Source: Cavenderia fasciculata (lineage: Eukaryota > Evosea > Eumycetozoa > Acytosteliales > Cavenderiaceae). From it: DNA of 64,000 nt. The notes under the pieces were generated by a model. That model ran no database searches. It saw only the letters and a program-made list of their open reading frames with translations, and was not told where the DNA came from. The translations under genes and the position numbers were made by a program. The stretch is from NCBI RefSeq assembly GCF_000203815.1, contig NW_004457734.1, forward strand, positions 937,233 to 1,001,232. The letters run 5' to 3'. Below, one piece after another: positions 46,201-59,084 of this stretch; positions within the stretch are counted from its first letter, which is position 1, and each line of letters starts with the position of its first letter.

Positions 46201-49200
46201 ACATTTTGAAAACCACTCTGGTTATACACTCTCAGTACTACTTGGAGGATCAACTCCACTGACATTCACCAAACTCGATCTTGATTTATTGTCAGTTGTA
46301 ATCCCTGCTGGATATGGTAACTCAAAGTACATCAATGTCCAAGTAAATTCAAAGATTTCAGCACCAAACTTTTCATTTGGCTATGCCACTCCATCGATCA
46401 GCACTGTCTTTGTTGAAGAAGGGTATGTCACCATCACTGGTTCCAATTTCTTTACCAGCTCCTCTCTTGTATCTGTCACTGTTGGTGCTGCAGCCTGCAC
46501 ATCACCTACCATTTTGACTGCTCACACTGTCATCCGTTGTGTTGCTCCAGCCAATCCAAGTCTATCAACCTATGTCACCGTCTCTGGTACACAATCCAAC
46601 TCTGTTACACCAACTCTTGCTGCACCAAAGGTAACTTCGGCTACCCTTGTTCCATTCTTTGGTGGGCTAGTGACTATAAGTGGTACAAATTTCTATGGTA
46701 CCTCATCGTCTGTTTCAGTTACTGTCGGAGGTATTGCATGCACGTCAGTCTCTATTGTCACCGTCAATACCCAAATCTCATGTACTGTACCAGCTTCATC
46801 GGGTTCTAAAGCAATCATTGTCACTGCATTTGGTTTGACTTCAAACTCTGATTCATCTGTCGTTTATCAACCACCAACCATTTCATCGGTCACCCAAACT
46901 GCAGCAAATACCATTTCAATTGCCGGAAGTGGGTTTGGAACTACTGCATCAGCTCTATCAATCACTCTTGGAGCATTGACCATTTCCAATACCCTTTGTA
47001 CAGCCGCTAGTACATCTGTTATTTGTTCAAACCTTCCAACCACATTGGTTAATGGGTTGGTTTCAATTTCTGGTTCAAATCAAATTGCATTTAAATTTAC
47101 ACCAACTATCACCACCAGCACACTCTCTGTCACACCACAAAGTACCATCACTATCAATGGTAATCACTTTGATGGACTTGTACCAACCTTTGGTGTACCA
47201 ATTTCATGCACTGGTACCTACACTCAACTAGTTTGTACTTTTACGGCATCGGCTGTTTCAGGACCACTGTATGTGACACCAACACAATCAATCAATGTTG
47301 TGTTCTCACCATATGTCACATCTATCACCCCTGCTGGTCCAGTCACCACAAGTGGATCAACTGTAACGATTCAAGGCGGACACTTTGAAAATCACTCTGG
47401 ATACACCCTTTCAGTGTTGGTTGGAGGATCGGCTCTTTCATCATTTACCAAACTCGATATTGGAACATTGGTTGTTCAAATTCCAGCTGGATACGGCACA
47501 TCCAAGATCATCAACGTTCAAGTAAACTCTATTGTATCACCAAACTTTTCGTTCAACTATGCCTCGCCAACCATTATCAGTGTTGTTGTCGATCAAGGTT
47601 TCTCTACCATTACAGGTACCAACTTTTACTCTGATTCTGCAATTATTGCTGTCACTGTAGGAGCTGCCGCTTGCACATCTCCAACATTCTTGACCGCCCA
47701 CACTACCATTCTTTGTGTCGCTCCAACAGACCCAACCCTTTCAACCAATGTTAAAGTTTCTGGTACTCAATCCAACTCTGTGACACCAACTCTTGCAGCA
47801 CCAAAAGTAACATCAGTATCATCGACAGTCTCTATTTTCGGTGGATTGATTACCATTAATGGTTTCAATTTCTATTCAACTGCATCAGCTGTATCTGTTA
47901 AAGTTGGTGGAATTGCTTGTTCATCAGTCTCCATTGTCGTTGCCAATACCCAAATCTCTTGTGTTGCACCAGCTTCATCAGGTTCAAAGGCTGTTGTCGT
48001 CACAGTATCTACTCGTGTATCCAACTCTGACGTCCTTGCTGTCTATCAACCACCTACCATTTCATCGGTCACTCAAACTGCAGCAAATACCATTTCAATT
48101 GCCGGAAGTGGGTTTGGAACTACTGCATCAGCTCTATCGATCACTCTTGGAGCATCGACCATTTCAAATACACTTTGTACAGCTGCCAGCACATCTGTTA
48201 TTTGTTCGAGTCTCCCAACCACATTGATCAATGGATTAGTTTCAATTTCTGGTTCAAATCAAATCGCATTTAAATTTACACCAATCATCACAACCAGCAC
48301 ACTTTCAACAACACCACAAAGTACGATCACTATCAATGGTAATCACTTTGATTCACTCACACCAACATTTGGAGGATCATCAATCACATGCACTGGTACC
48401 TATACTCAACTAGTTTGTACATTCTTACCAAATTCAGTATCAGGAACATTAAATCTCTCACCATCAGTATCAACATTGGTTACATTTGATCCATTTGTAC
48501 AATCAATTAATCCATCTGGTACCATTCCAACAAGTGGGTCAACGGTTATTGTTCAAGGTGGACATTTTGAAAACCATTCTGGTTACACACTCTCGGTATT
48601 ACTTGGAGGATCAACTCCATTGACATTTACCAAACTCGATCTTGATTCATTATCGGTTCAAATTCCACCAGGAACTGGAACAAATTTTTATTTTGTTGTT
48701 CAAGTAAACGCCAAGATTTCATCACAAGTTGTATTTAGTTATTCACTTCCATCGATCTCCTATACCAAGACCTCTGGTAATCAACTAACCATTGTTGGAT
48801 CAAACTTTGGAAGCCAACTCTCAATCTCACTTGACATTGGTAGTAGTACTGCATCAGTGTCTACTGTCAATCACAACACCATTGTAACAACCATTCCAAA
48901 CAATGCACAACAAACTGATCAAATATTGCTTACGGTTGGGGGCCAATCCACCACCTACTCGTCGGGTATAACTCTTCACCCCTCGATCATTAGTGTTTCT
49001 TCCGTTAGAACTTCTGGTGGAGTTATCACCATCACTGCTGCCTATGCCCCTGTATCGGCCATTCCACAATTTTACCTTTTAGGTAGCACCAACACACCTG
49101 CCGTGGCAATTACTTCGACTCATCCCTACAAGTTTACTTTGACTGCACCAGCTGGGTGTGCCGACCGATTGGTTTCCCTTTCACTCGGATCAAGCCCAAT

Positions 49201-49753
49201 CTCTAGTGTTGGAACCATCAACTACTTGCAACCATCCATCACATCAGTATCCAATCCACCCTTTCAAAGTATTGCCCCCATCACCATCACTGGTGTCAAT
49301 TTGCCAGCAAGTGGTATATCATTTATCTATGTATCCGATATAAGATACATGTGTACCAACATTCAATACGTAGGTGATACTACCATCACCTGCTCTTTTG
49401 ATGGATTAAACTTGCATCCTCCCTACCAAACCATCAGTCCAGTATACGGTGATCCACCTATGACCATATATATGGTTGGAGCATGCTCCACAATCTCTGC
49501 CAATGTGTTCAAGTACCAACCCATTGCCATTACCACGGTCATTCCAATGTACAACTCCATCGAGATTAAAGGTACTGGATTCATATTCAAGGTTACTGGA
49601 CCAGTTGTCATGATAGACAGTCCTACCTCTACACCATTGACTGGTTGCTCCTATACCACTACTACTGTTACATGTGATATGACCTACCAATTATATCCCC
49701 CTTATGTAATCTACCTTGAAGGTGGTCCATACAGAGCTATTTATGAAAATTAA
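43256..49753 (+). CDS. very large secreted-type protein: C-type-lectin-like head plus IPT/TIG repeats
   Basis: Exons 43256-43426, 43576-44848 and 44937-49753 (2086 residues). A basic-hydrophobic signal peptide (about 1-32) is followed by a C-type-lectin-like domain across exons 1-2 (STSEAARKACENTYY, GYLATITSQAEM, SAWISGSDDKEQGIWRY). After that come many IPT/TIG immunoglobulin-like domains, each starting like PTISSV and containing ITGxNF / VTVGGxxC. A block of about five TIG domains is present three times (45201-48740). No C-terminal membrane helix or GPI signal is visible in the last residues (GGPYRAIYEN), unlike the Tgr-type adhesion proteins that share TIG domains. It is probably extracellular, perhaps in recognition or adhesion. 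Confidence 0.88.
43479..43614. repeat. 34-bp perfect inverted repeat, intron versus next exon
   Basis: 43479-43512 in intron 1 is the exact reverse complement of 43581-43614 in exon 2. The 68-base loop between the arms contains the acceptor TAAAG. The exon copy encodes the ENTYYSHDGII segment of the lectin head. Confidence 0.95.
45201..48740 (+). repeat. three tandem 1.18-kb coding repeats (TIG blocks)
   Basis: Units at about 45201-46380, 46381-47560 and 47561-48740, each about 393 codons, begin SGYATITG / EGYVTITG / QGFSTITG and end with the GGHFENHSGYTLSVL block. Units 1 and 3 are near-identical at nucleotide level over several hundred bases, for example from about 45471 and 47828. Unit 2 shares other patches with unit 3. 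Confidence 0.93.
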
Positions 49754-49821
49754 CAATAAATAAATAAATAAATAAATAAATAATAATTGTTACTGTTATA
49801 AATGAGATTATTTAAATTGAT

Positions 49822-51168
49822 TTATTTCTTAATTGTGAAATATAAAATGACAGCCAAAACACCAGCGACGATGAAAAGGATAAGAGCGAGCCAACACATT
49901 TTAGTTCTAGCCGAACGTTGATGCTGGCTTGCTTGTTTAATTTGTACAACACCTTCTTGAGTATTCATGACGGTAGATTCGAGACTGTGCTCGATAGTGT
50001 TCAACATGACACCTTGTTCAGAGACCAAATTGGAGAGATCCATAAAGATTTCATTAATCTCGACGATGGATTGTTCGATTTGACGAATACCATCCTCACG
50101 TTCTTGGATGATAGAGTTTTGGTATTCTCTCTCTGACTCTACTTGACTCAATTGTTGACGACGAGATGCTTCCAATAAACTTTGGTTTTCTCTTTCAGTA
50201 TCGTTTTCCTCTTCCTCATAGAATTGATTGTTGCCACCATATCTTCCAAATTGTTGTTGTTGTTGTTGTTGCTGTTGTGGTTGTGGTTTGTTTTGTTGTG
50301 GTAATGGTGTAGATCTTTCCTTCTTTGTTGCAACTTGTGCAATCTCTTGGAATTGTTGTAAACATGCATTATATTCTTTTACTAATTTTTGATATGATAA
50401 TTTCTATAAAACAAAAGAAAAAAGAAATAAAGAAAGAAGAATATTAGAAATCATTAAAGAGAGTATGGATGATGATGAGGATTGGTTGGTTGGTTCATAC
50501 AGTTTTTTGATCTCTGGCACGACTGGCTAAACTTGTTAAAGTCTTAACCTTTGATGATTCTGATGAAATGAGTTGGGTAGTTGAAGAAACACAAGTACGA
50601 CTATAAGTAGGGGAATAAAATATATATGTTAGTTCGATAAAGCATGCTAGATATTTTGATCGGTTGTTGTTTGTTTTACTGTTGTTGATTCATACATTTT
50701 GTCTCTAACTTCCATAGTATCTTTTGGAGTACCTAATTGTTGAACCAATCTCGTAAGTGTTGATACGGCTACTGTAATTTGATGTATATTTTTGGTGGTT
50801 GCTTGGTACTCTGGAGAAAAACCATTATCATCATATGAAGATAGTCCATTGTTATTGCTATTGTTGTTGTTGTTGTTGTTGTATCCGTTACCACCTCCAT
50901 AATCATCTACATCAATGAGATATTGCTGTTGTTGTTGTGGTCTACCTCCTTGATTGTTGTTATAACTACCACCTTGTTGTTGGTATCCTCCTTGTTGTTG
51001 GTTGAATCCACCTTGTTGTTGATTATTATATCCTCCTTGTTGTTGTTGGTTAAATCCACCTTGTTGTTGATTATATCCTCCACCTCCACCAAATCTATTA
51101 TTATTAGAGTTGTTATTATTATAACCTCCTCCGTATCCACTATTATTGTTATTATTATTATTGTACAT
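49822..51168 (-). CDS. syntaxin-type t-SNARE with Gly/Asn/Gln-rich N-terminus
   Basis: Exons 51168-50696, 50600-50501 and 50403-49822 (384 residues); phases 2 and 0 fit. The N-terminal about 105 residues are repeats of GGYNQQQGGFNQQQ type. The Habc helices follow (TVAVSTLTRLVQQLG, STTQLISSESSKVKTL, YQKLVKEYNACLQQF). The SNARE helix (about 285-350) has zero-layer Gln in VEINEIFMDLSNLVSEQG, and a C-terminal anchor is present (CWLALILFIVAGVLAVILYF). The SNARE motif most resembles syntaxin 7 (endosomal). It drives membrane fusion in the endolysosomal pathway by family knowledge. Convergent with the TIG gene (68 bp). Confidence 0.94.
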
Positions 51169-51285
51169 GTTTTTGATTTATTTATCTCTCTCTCTATATG
51201 TATTACTATCGAAACTATAGTCTCTCTCTCTAGAGTTGTGTAAACTTGTTCTTTACTAAAATGAATAAACAAACAAACAAGTTGT

Positions 51286-51316
<31 letters not shown>

Positions 51317-52159
51317 AGTTTGATTTAAATATCGACTTGAAAATGTGATAATAGAATGAGAGTAATATAAAAGTTTATCTCTCTCTTTTTTTTTTTTTCT
51401 ATCTGTTTGTTTGACTAATGCAGTAAAAATAATCAATAAATTTATTATTATTACCTTGTTCGTTTCCTCCAATTTCAGGGGTCACCTCTCCTCTCTAATT
51501 TTTGAAATTAATTTTTTCACCGGAACTTTCAGGCGATGCTCTCTCCCTCTTTGTTCATCGAAGAGAGTGTCCGAGATCATTAAATGTTGGTCATAACCTA
51601 ATTGTTTCTTAAAACGATCGATTACACAACTCACTCATATCAATCATTCCGTCTATCCTATTTTCTATCTGTTCACTACATCTTTGGAGCATATGATATG
51701 TTTATCAAGACAACATATTACTTCATTTTTCAATGTTGCTTACAACAAAAATATCTAAAACACCCGCAAAGTTTATAACTCTAGAATTAATTGAATGAAT
51801 AAAGTTAGTTTAGTTAAAGATATTTCTTTTCTTTTCAATTCAATCTCATCCCAACTTCTACAGTATCAGAATCCAAGTTTAACTTAATAATTATTTATTA
51901 AAATTAATTAATTAAAATTCGAACCACACAATTGTTACAACAGCAATATTTTTGTTCTTCACCAATGCAATGGTGTTGACAACAATCGTCATAAAGTGAT
52001 TTACTAAAACAATTTTTTTACAAAATATTCATTAATAACAGAGGACACTGTTTAGTGTTTCATATGAATTAAACTCGACTTCAAGTTTTAAAAAACAATT
52101 AATATTATTATTTATTTTATAGTAAGAGAAATGAAAGAATAGTCAGAGATAGAGATAAG
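51169..52159. other. intergenic region
   Basis: Divergent promoter region for the syntaxin and PLAC8 genes. Contains GTT repeats (51283-51312), a poly-T run and a possible hairpin CTCTCT...AGAGAG around 51539-51567. No coding frame is supported. Confidence 0.5.
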
Positions 52160-52647
52160 ATGGATAATCAATCTATAGGTACTTCATGGGATTTTTCCCT
52201 ATTTGGATGCTGTTCAGCTCCGTTTGTAAGTAAAAAGATATCTTTTACCAAAATACATTATCATTCCTCCTTTTTAATACTTACTTATACTTATTCCTTT
52301 ATTAGATATCATTTTTATCATGTGCATTTTGTCCATGTCAAGTAGCAAGACAAAGAGCAACTACTTTTAAAAAGTTTGGATGTGGAGATTGTTTATTTTC
52401 GATATGTTGTTTTCCCTGTGCATCATGTATCAATAGACGTAGAATTAGACAAAATTATGATATCGTAGGAAACGATATTGGAGATTGTTGCTGTACTTGT
52501 CTATGTGGTTGCTGTACTGTTGTTCAACATGCCAGAGAATTAGATCTCAAGGGAGATAGACCAGGAGGGTTATTCATGGAAAAAGGTCCAAAAAAATTAC
52601 ATGATGAAGAAACTGCAAGTAATACAACTGCTCATCATGATGAATAG
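52160..52647 (+). CDS. PLAC8-domain cysteine-rich protein
   Basis: Exons 52160-52225 and 52306-52647 (135 residues), phase 0. The Cys-rich core FLSCAFCPCQVARQRA, CGDCLFSICCFPCASC, RRRIRQNYDIVGN and DCCCTCLCGCCTVVQHARELD is the PLAC8 signature. Family members (plant FW2.2/PCR, animal cornifelin) are membrane-associated and influence cell size or metal transport. The specific role here is unknown. Confidence 0.95.
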
Positions 52648-52897
52648 AATAAAATAATAAATTAATTCAAATAAATTAAACAAACATAGCCAAAAATAAT
52701 AATTGAATTAGATAGAAAAAAAAGAAGTTAATATTTTATTTTATATTTTATAATGGTTGTAATGTAATGGTAATTATTATTAATAATTATGATTGGTTAT
52801 TAATAATATTTGTTGTTATTGTTGTTGTTGGTTAATATTATAGGGGTTGTTAGGGTTATAGGAGTATTTGTATTGTATTTGTATTTTTGGAATTAAA

Positions 52898-55349
52898 TTA
52901 AATAGAAAACATTTTAAACCATTTTCTATTATCATTAAAGAATTCAGTAATGTTGGAGATGATACCACGATTGAATACATTCCATTTACCATCTTTTCGG
53001 AGGTAAGAGTATTTGTTCATATTGATTACTTCATTGGTGGTATAGTTGAATAGAATGCCCAACAATTGAGCAGACAATAACTTCCAAATCCAAATCCAAG
53101 CAATCATACCATAAACGAAAAAGATTGAAATCATACGATGTGTATCATAATAATAGCTCAATGCATTAATCATATTACCATATTCCAATACTGGTCCATT
53201 TATATCTGCTTTATAAACTATAAAAACAAAATAATAAGTATAATTAAACATCGAGTTTAATCTTTATAATGTCTTTTTTTTTTTTTTTTTGTTTGGTTAC
53301 TTACAATGATAGGCAACATAATACATTGGAACTGCAACCAAACTATAACTAAATAACATTAATATAAACATACGATGATTATTTGTACCAACACAATTGT
53401 TGATCCAAATACAATGATGATCATATCTAGCTACACAAACTTGACAAAATTTACAATGTTTTGATCTAATTGGTCTATTTGTCTAAAAAAGAAGAAATAA
53501 ATAAATAAATAAATAATAAATAATTTTTGTTCCTATTTCTTTTTTTACATACAAAACAAGTAACACAAATTTCTGGAGTTGGTTGATTATTTTCCAAACA
53601 AGTTAAAAATGATTGATGATCATTTTCAACGGTAGATTTAACTACACCTGGATCGGTAAAAGGTAATTTACATAGGCAGTAGAAAAAGACGGCACTAAAG
53701 ATATTGATGATTACATGAGAGAATACAAATTCGGTAGTGTCCCAAAACATCAACAAAAAGTATGACCACCAACATATAGTACATCCAATAATCCACCAAG
53801 ACACTGGTAAGGGATTAGGTGAATCAGGAGGCCAAAACTTTGTCAATGCCAACCTTGCCAAATTACCATACAATATCAATAAAGGAATCGAAAAATAAAT
53901 CTTAAAACTTAATAAAGTGATAAAGAATAAAAAGTTTCCCAACATTGCTAATATTATCCAAAATGTATTATTATTTTCATATCCCTAAAGAGAAAGAAAA
54001 ATAAATAAAAAGGAAAATTAAAACATAAATTAGTATATGTATTATTAATTAAATTATTTGATATTATTTATCATTTTTTACCTTTTTTTCAATATTTGTA
54101 TGAACATGATGTTCTTCAACTTGTTTTAAAAACTTTAAAACTGGATCAGTTGATCTTGTTTTTGCCAATTCTCTTGCTGTTTTATTATCATTATCCTAAA
54201 AAAAAAAAAAATTAAAATAATTAGTTATTAATTAATTAATTAAATGTTTGTTTTATATTTAATATATTTACTCTTATAGTTATTGAAGCACTTTCTTCAT
54301 AAAGTACTTTAACAGCTTCATAATAACCTTTATAAGCAGCCCAATGGAAAGGAGTTCTACCAAGATTATCCAAACAATTAATCTCTGCTCCTTTTCTTAA
54401 AAAGAATCTAATTAATTTAACATTTCCCTATATATATATGATATATAAAACATTAGTAACTATTACTTTCTTAGATATCAGTATGTTGACTTACGGCAAA
54501 AGCAGCCCAATGAAGAGCAGTATGACCTTCATCATCTTTTGAAGTGACAGGCATACCACGATGCATGAGGTATCTGACTAGATGAATGTTATCGATGGGG
54601 GCAGAAGAGGAGTTGTTTGAAAAGGATACTGATACGGTTGGTTGAGAACATGACAAGAGTAGACAGTTGAGTCCACGCTTATCACGACGATAAATATCGC
54701 CACCAGCCTGTGTTACTAGATAATTTACAAGATTAACGTCACCTGAAAGACAGGCCCAATGTAATGGTGTTTGCCATTGTTCAATGTTTGGTGCATTGAC
54801 ATCGGCACCCTTTGAAACCAAATAGTATACAATGGTTGTATGGCGTCTAAAACATGCCCAATGCAATGCTGTATTTCCTTGAACATCCTTTTGATTCAAG
54901 ATTGATTTAATGATTCTTGATGGTCCAATCGATGACGACGATGACGATGACGATGACGAAGACGATATTGATGGTGAACCACCAGCAGCAGCGGTAGTAG
55001 AGCCATTTGGTGAAGTTGTATAATTTGAATAGGATGAATAAGGAGTCAATGAATTCTTATTCTCTAATCGTTTAATTGTATCTTTGATTGCTTCTAAATC
55101 TCCAGATGAAGAATAATGAATCAATTCAGATACAATAGCTTCATTTTGATTATTGTAATGAATACCACTATTATTATTACTACTATGATGATGATGATTA
55201 TTTGTTGTTACTTTATTTTGTGATTTAATTTTACTATTATTACTATTATTATTACTATTATTATTATTATTATTACTATCTACATTTTCATTATCAGAGT
55301 TGTATGAAATATCATCATCTTCATCATCTGTAAATGTATGACTTGTCAT
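52898..55349 (-). CDS. ankyrin-repeat DHHC palmitoyltransferase (HIP14-like)
   Basis: Exons 55349-54495, 54427-54272, 54195-54082, 53984-53553, 53482-53305 and 53217-52898 (684 residues); phases 0, 0, 0, 0 and 1 all fit. An Asp/Asn-rich N-terminus leads to about five ankyrin repeats ([59 protein letters not shown]). Membrane spans come next, then the Cys-rich domain [18 protein letters not shown] with catalytic YDHHC (IWINNCVG), then two more spans. Animal relatives (ZDHHC13/17) use the ankyrins to pick substrates at the Golgi. Confidence 0.96.
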
Positions 55350-56081
55350 TCCTTACTATTATAAACTCTTTCTTCTTATTCTATCTACAGTACATATATT
55401 ATATATATTAATATCTATTAAAAGCTCTTTGAAGCTCTCTTCTCTATTTTTTAAAAAACGTAATCGTTGACGGTGTTTTTTTTTTTTTATAAAATTTTAT
55501 ATAAACTATCTGTCTTGAGGTCCTTTTTAAAAATATATGTATAAAAAGGATTCTAGAATAGAGAATAAATAATTAAAAATACAGTGATGATGAATGAACA
55601 AAGGTGATGGGTGTTAGCATTATAGACACAGGAGCAGAGAGAGGAGGATAGGGGTGGTTTTTCTAGAATCCAAGGCAGATCATTGTTGTTGCTTGGGATC
55701 TGAGGTGCCCGTAACAAAAAACACCAAACAAAAAAAAAAAAAATTAAAATTTTATGGTTTCTTGGATATTTTTTTAATTTTTTATATTCAAAATATCTTT
55801 GGTGTTTTAAAATTTTAAATAAATCAGAGGAGGACTCTTTCCCTAGCTTCGATTTCCTTCCAATCATAAAACACTTGTCATGTGATCTTTGCTCTCTCTA
55901 ATCAACATATCTACATGTTCGAACGGTTTGGAAAATCCATTCATCCATTCATCACAACTTAAACAAACATTTTGGAAAAAGATAGAAAGAAAGAAAAGAA
56001 TTGGAAAAGTAATTGAAAGATTACGGTTTATATTTATAGAAATACTATTATTAATGATTAATTATTAATTATTAATTATTA
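55350..56081. other. intergenic region
   Basis: Upstream of the ankyrin-DHHC gene and downstream of the HTTM gene. A 104-codon minus frame (55553-55867) is Phe/Ser-rich and judged non-coding. ATTATTA repeats end the region. Confidence 0.45.
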
Positions 56082-58459
56082 TTATGCTTGTTGTTGAATT
56101 TGTTCGGTTTGTTGAGTTTGTTGTTGAGTTTGTTGTTGTTGTTCATTCTGTTGAATTTGTTGAGGAGCAGCTGTAACGGGTGGAGGAGGGATTGTTGGAG
56201 CAACAATAGCAGGTTTTTCATAACAGACGTGACTCCAGAGGACAATGTCGTTGAGAGGTGACCGTGTGCCATCGAGATGTTGCTTTTCATTTCGATAGAC
56301 AATATTGAATTTGTGGAGTCGTTCGTTACCTTGGTGACGGAGGTTCCATTCACGACATACCCATCTACCCATACCTAGACGGATGAGTTCGTAACCACCG
56401 CCAGTATTCATGTTTTCGTATACCTTGAACCAGCGATGGTTACCGATACATGGGGCATAGGGATATGGCTTTTCACGAGAGTATGGGGCGGGGTTACCCT
56501 TCCATGTAAACAGTCCTTCGTTATTCCACATTTCCATCTGCGTGCCGTCATCTAGTTCACCTTCAAATGTGTACCACCAATGGATGGCAGGCGGACGTGG
56601 GGAAAACATAGACCACATCTGGTCGAGACGCAGCGAGAAGAGTACCCAGTTGAGTTGGGGTGGCAGGCCAATTGGAAGACCGCAATCGACCGTGTTACAG
56701 TTCCAACCAAGTGCCAACAAGATAGAGGCGAGAGCGACGACGTTGAAAAAGGCGTGTTTGGACATTTTAATGAATCGAACCTTTCGGTTGAGACGGCGGT
56801 AGTAGTGGTTGGTCGCTTCATCCGGTACGCTACCTCCGATACTTTCCAGAACTGGGTATTGGTGGTGATTGTTTTGGTAGTAGTGTTGTTGGTGGTGGTT
56901 GTTAGTCTCGAGGGAGGGTGATTGGGGACGTACGACGAGAATCTCATCGCGCACCTTGTTGACAGTACGCTCGACAAAATCAACCGATTTCTTGAGATAA
57001 TATTGGACCATGCGAATCTCGAGAACTCTTGAGATTGGCCAGAGCAATGGAGACGCGCGACAAATCGATGCTAGTGCCTTGACACCTGTGTGTCGGATAC
57101 CTTTATGGTCCTTGGTGATGATCCAGTTACCGTGTGGCGTACCGATATCAATCGACTCGGATGCCGCTCCATCCATCAGACGTGACTCTTTTTCATCGGA
57201 TGATGATGGAGCTGGTCCAACCTCTACCTCGGGCAATAAAAAGAATGTACTGGCAAGAGCAGCCATAATGTATCCCGGACGCCCATTATAGTATATTTGG
57301 AAGTCACAACGCTCCTTGGTACGAACACGGTCCATGATCTTGTCCCACAAGTAGGTTGGGAACAACAACAACGATCCAGTTGCACAAATGGGACTGAAAA
57401 TACCCAAACGCATAAACAACCCAAATCCAACATGCAACATAAAGAATCCAAGTGCTCCAATAATCTTTAATGGGGCAGTCCAAACAGGCGACAAACATAA
57501 AAGGATACCAAAACCTTCGTAATACAGTACACCCACTGTCATAAACTTGAGCAAAACGGGAAAGTTGAGGGCAAACTCTGCTGCAAAAGTTCTAAAGTAA
57601 TCCAATTGCAATGCAAAATAAGTAGCAGTATAATCCTTTCTCCATTCATCACCAGTCTTGTGTACATAAGAAAATACATAAAGGAAAAAGATTTGTAAAA
57701 TAATTGCAAATGATGCTAGAAAAATAAAAGGAAAAGGAAAATAGGTGAGAAGATTTTAAATAAATAAATATTTGTTTAACTTACCAAAATTTGTTATATT
57801 ATATTTTTTAGTTTCTCTTCTTAGAACATTTCTTTTAAATGCACTATCGATTGACCACACAGAACCAATTGGTAAAAAGAATGCAAAGTAACTAATAACT
57901 CTCATATATACATCTCCACCATGTCCAACTATATTATTTCTTGCTTGTAATGATAAAACAAAAATATAATGTAAAAACATTGATAATCTTGATCGATATC
58001 TAAATAATATATTAAAATAAAAAAAAAAGATTAGATTAAATTGTTGATTCCAATTTGATTATAAAGACTAGACATACCCAATCATTACACTAAAACAAAT
58101 AACAATATTAACTAAAAATAAGAATTGCATAAATGGAACTGCTCCACTCATTAAATGGAATGAAAACCAATTGGTATTCCAATAATTATCTGCTACTACT
58201 GCTCTTGGTAAGAATCCTTCATCTATAGTATAATTGAATAAGTTAAATCTATAAATTGATTTTATATTTCTATCTATCTTTTTATGATCATACCTGAATA
58301 ATGTGCTTTAATATCAGGCCATCTTTCTAGAATATCAACCATGCCAATAAATCCAACAAAGAATCTAAAAACAGCCAATGCTCTCTTGTCAACACCCAAT
58401 ATAGTCTCCAGTTTACTCACTGGTACTGATATTGTCTTTTTGCCATGTGTAAGTACCAT
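56082..58459 (-). CDS. HTTM-domain (vitamin K carboxylase-like) membrane protein
   Basis: Exons 58459-58294, 58222-58078, 57999-57785 and 57715-56082 (719 residues); phases 1, 2 and 1 fit. The start VDKRALAVFRFFVGFIGMVDILERWPDI and the following helices (FLHYIFVLSLQARNNIVGHGGD, YYEGFGILLCLSPVWT) match HTTM (horizontally transferred transmembrane) proteins, the family containing gamma-glutamyl carboxylase. A soluble C-terminal part with SMFSPRPPAIHWWYTFEGEL and WVCREWN conserved stretches and a Gln-rich end follow. No carboxylase Lys or epoxidase signature could be confirmed, so enzymatic activity is open. Confidence 0.85.
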
Positions 58460-59084
58460 TATTATTATTATTTGATCATTAGATATATATAAATATAAAA
58501 AAAAAAGAAAGATAGGGATTTAAACAATGAGAGAGAGAGAGAGATGATGAAAAAGATAATGGTATGGTATAAGAAAGAGGAGTAAAAAGTAACTGATTGA
58601 TTGTTGTTGTTACAATGATGATAATATGGTATTGATGTTAAACCATCTTTATCATTTTAAAAAGAGAATGGGAGTGCAAGTGCAATTGCATTTGTGTGTG
58701 TTTACAGACTCTTTTATAAAAGAACCCCCACATCCCTACTACAACAAATTAACAACAACAGATTTATGAGTGTGGCCATCACTATGATTGTGTGAGTGAG
58801 AGGAGTTGCCACCTGACTTTATTTTTTAGACAGGGGTTTAAATAATTATAAAACACCCCCTTCACACCATTGTTTTGATTGATGAGAGTGTTACCATACA
58901 ATGGTGATTTAAAAAAAGCGAGATTTTCTAAAGTGATTGGTGGTGTGTGGTACCATTTCATTTCATTTGAGTTGTTGGTAATTTCTAAAATTTTGGTTGA
59001 TTTGTACAATGGATTTCAGCATCGTCATCATCATTCATCTGATCTGATCAGTTTTGATGGAAATGACTTGTATCCTTACTCCAT
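58460..59084. other. intergenic region
   Basis: Upstream of the HTTM gene: AG repeats (58530-58545) and G/T-rich DNA. Frames at 58782-59118 on either strand have no coding character. Downstream side of SLX4. Confidence 0.45.
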
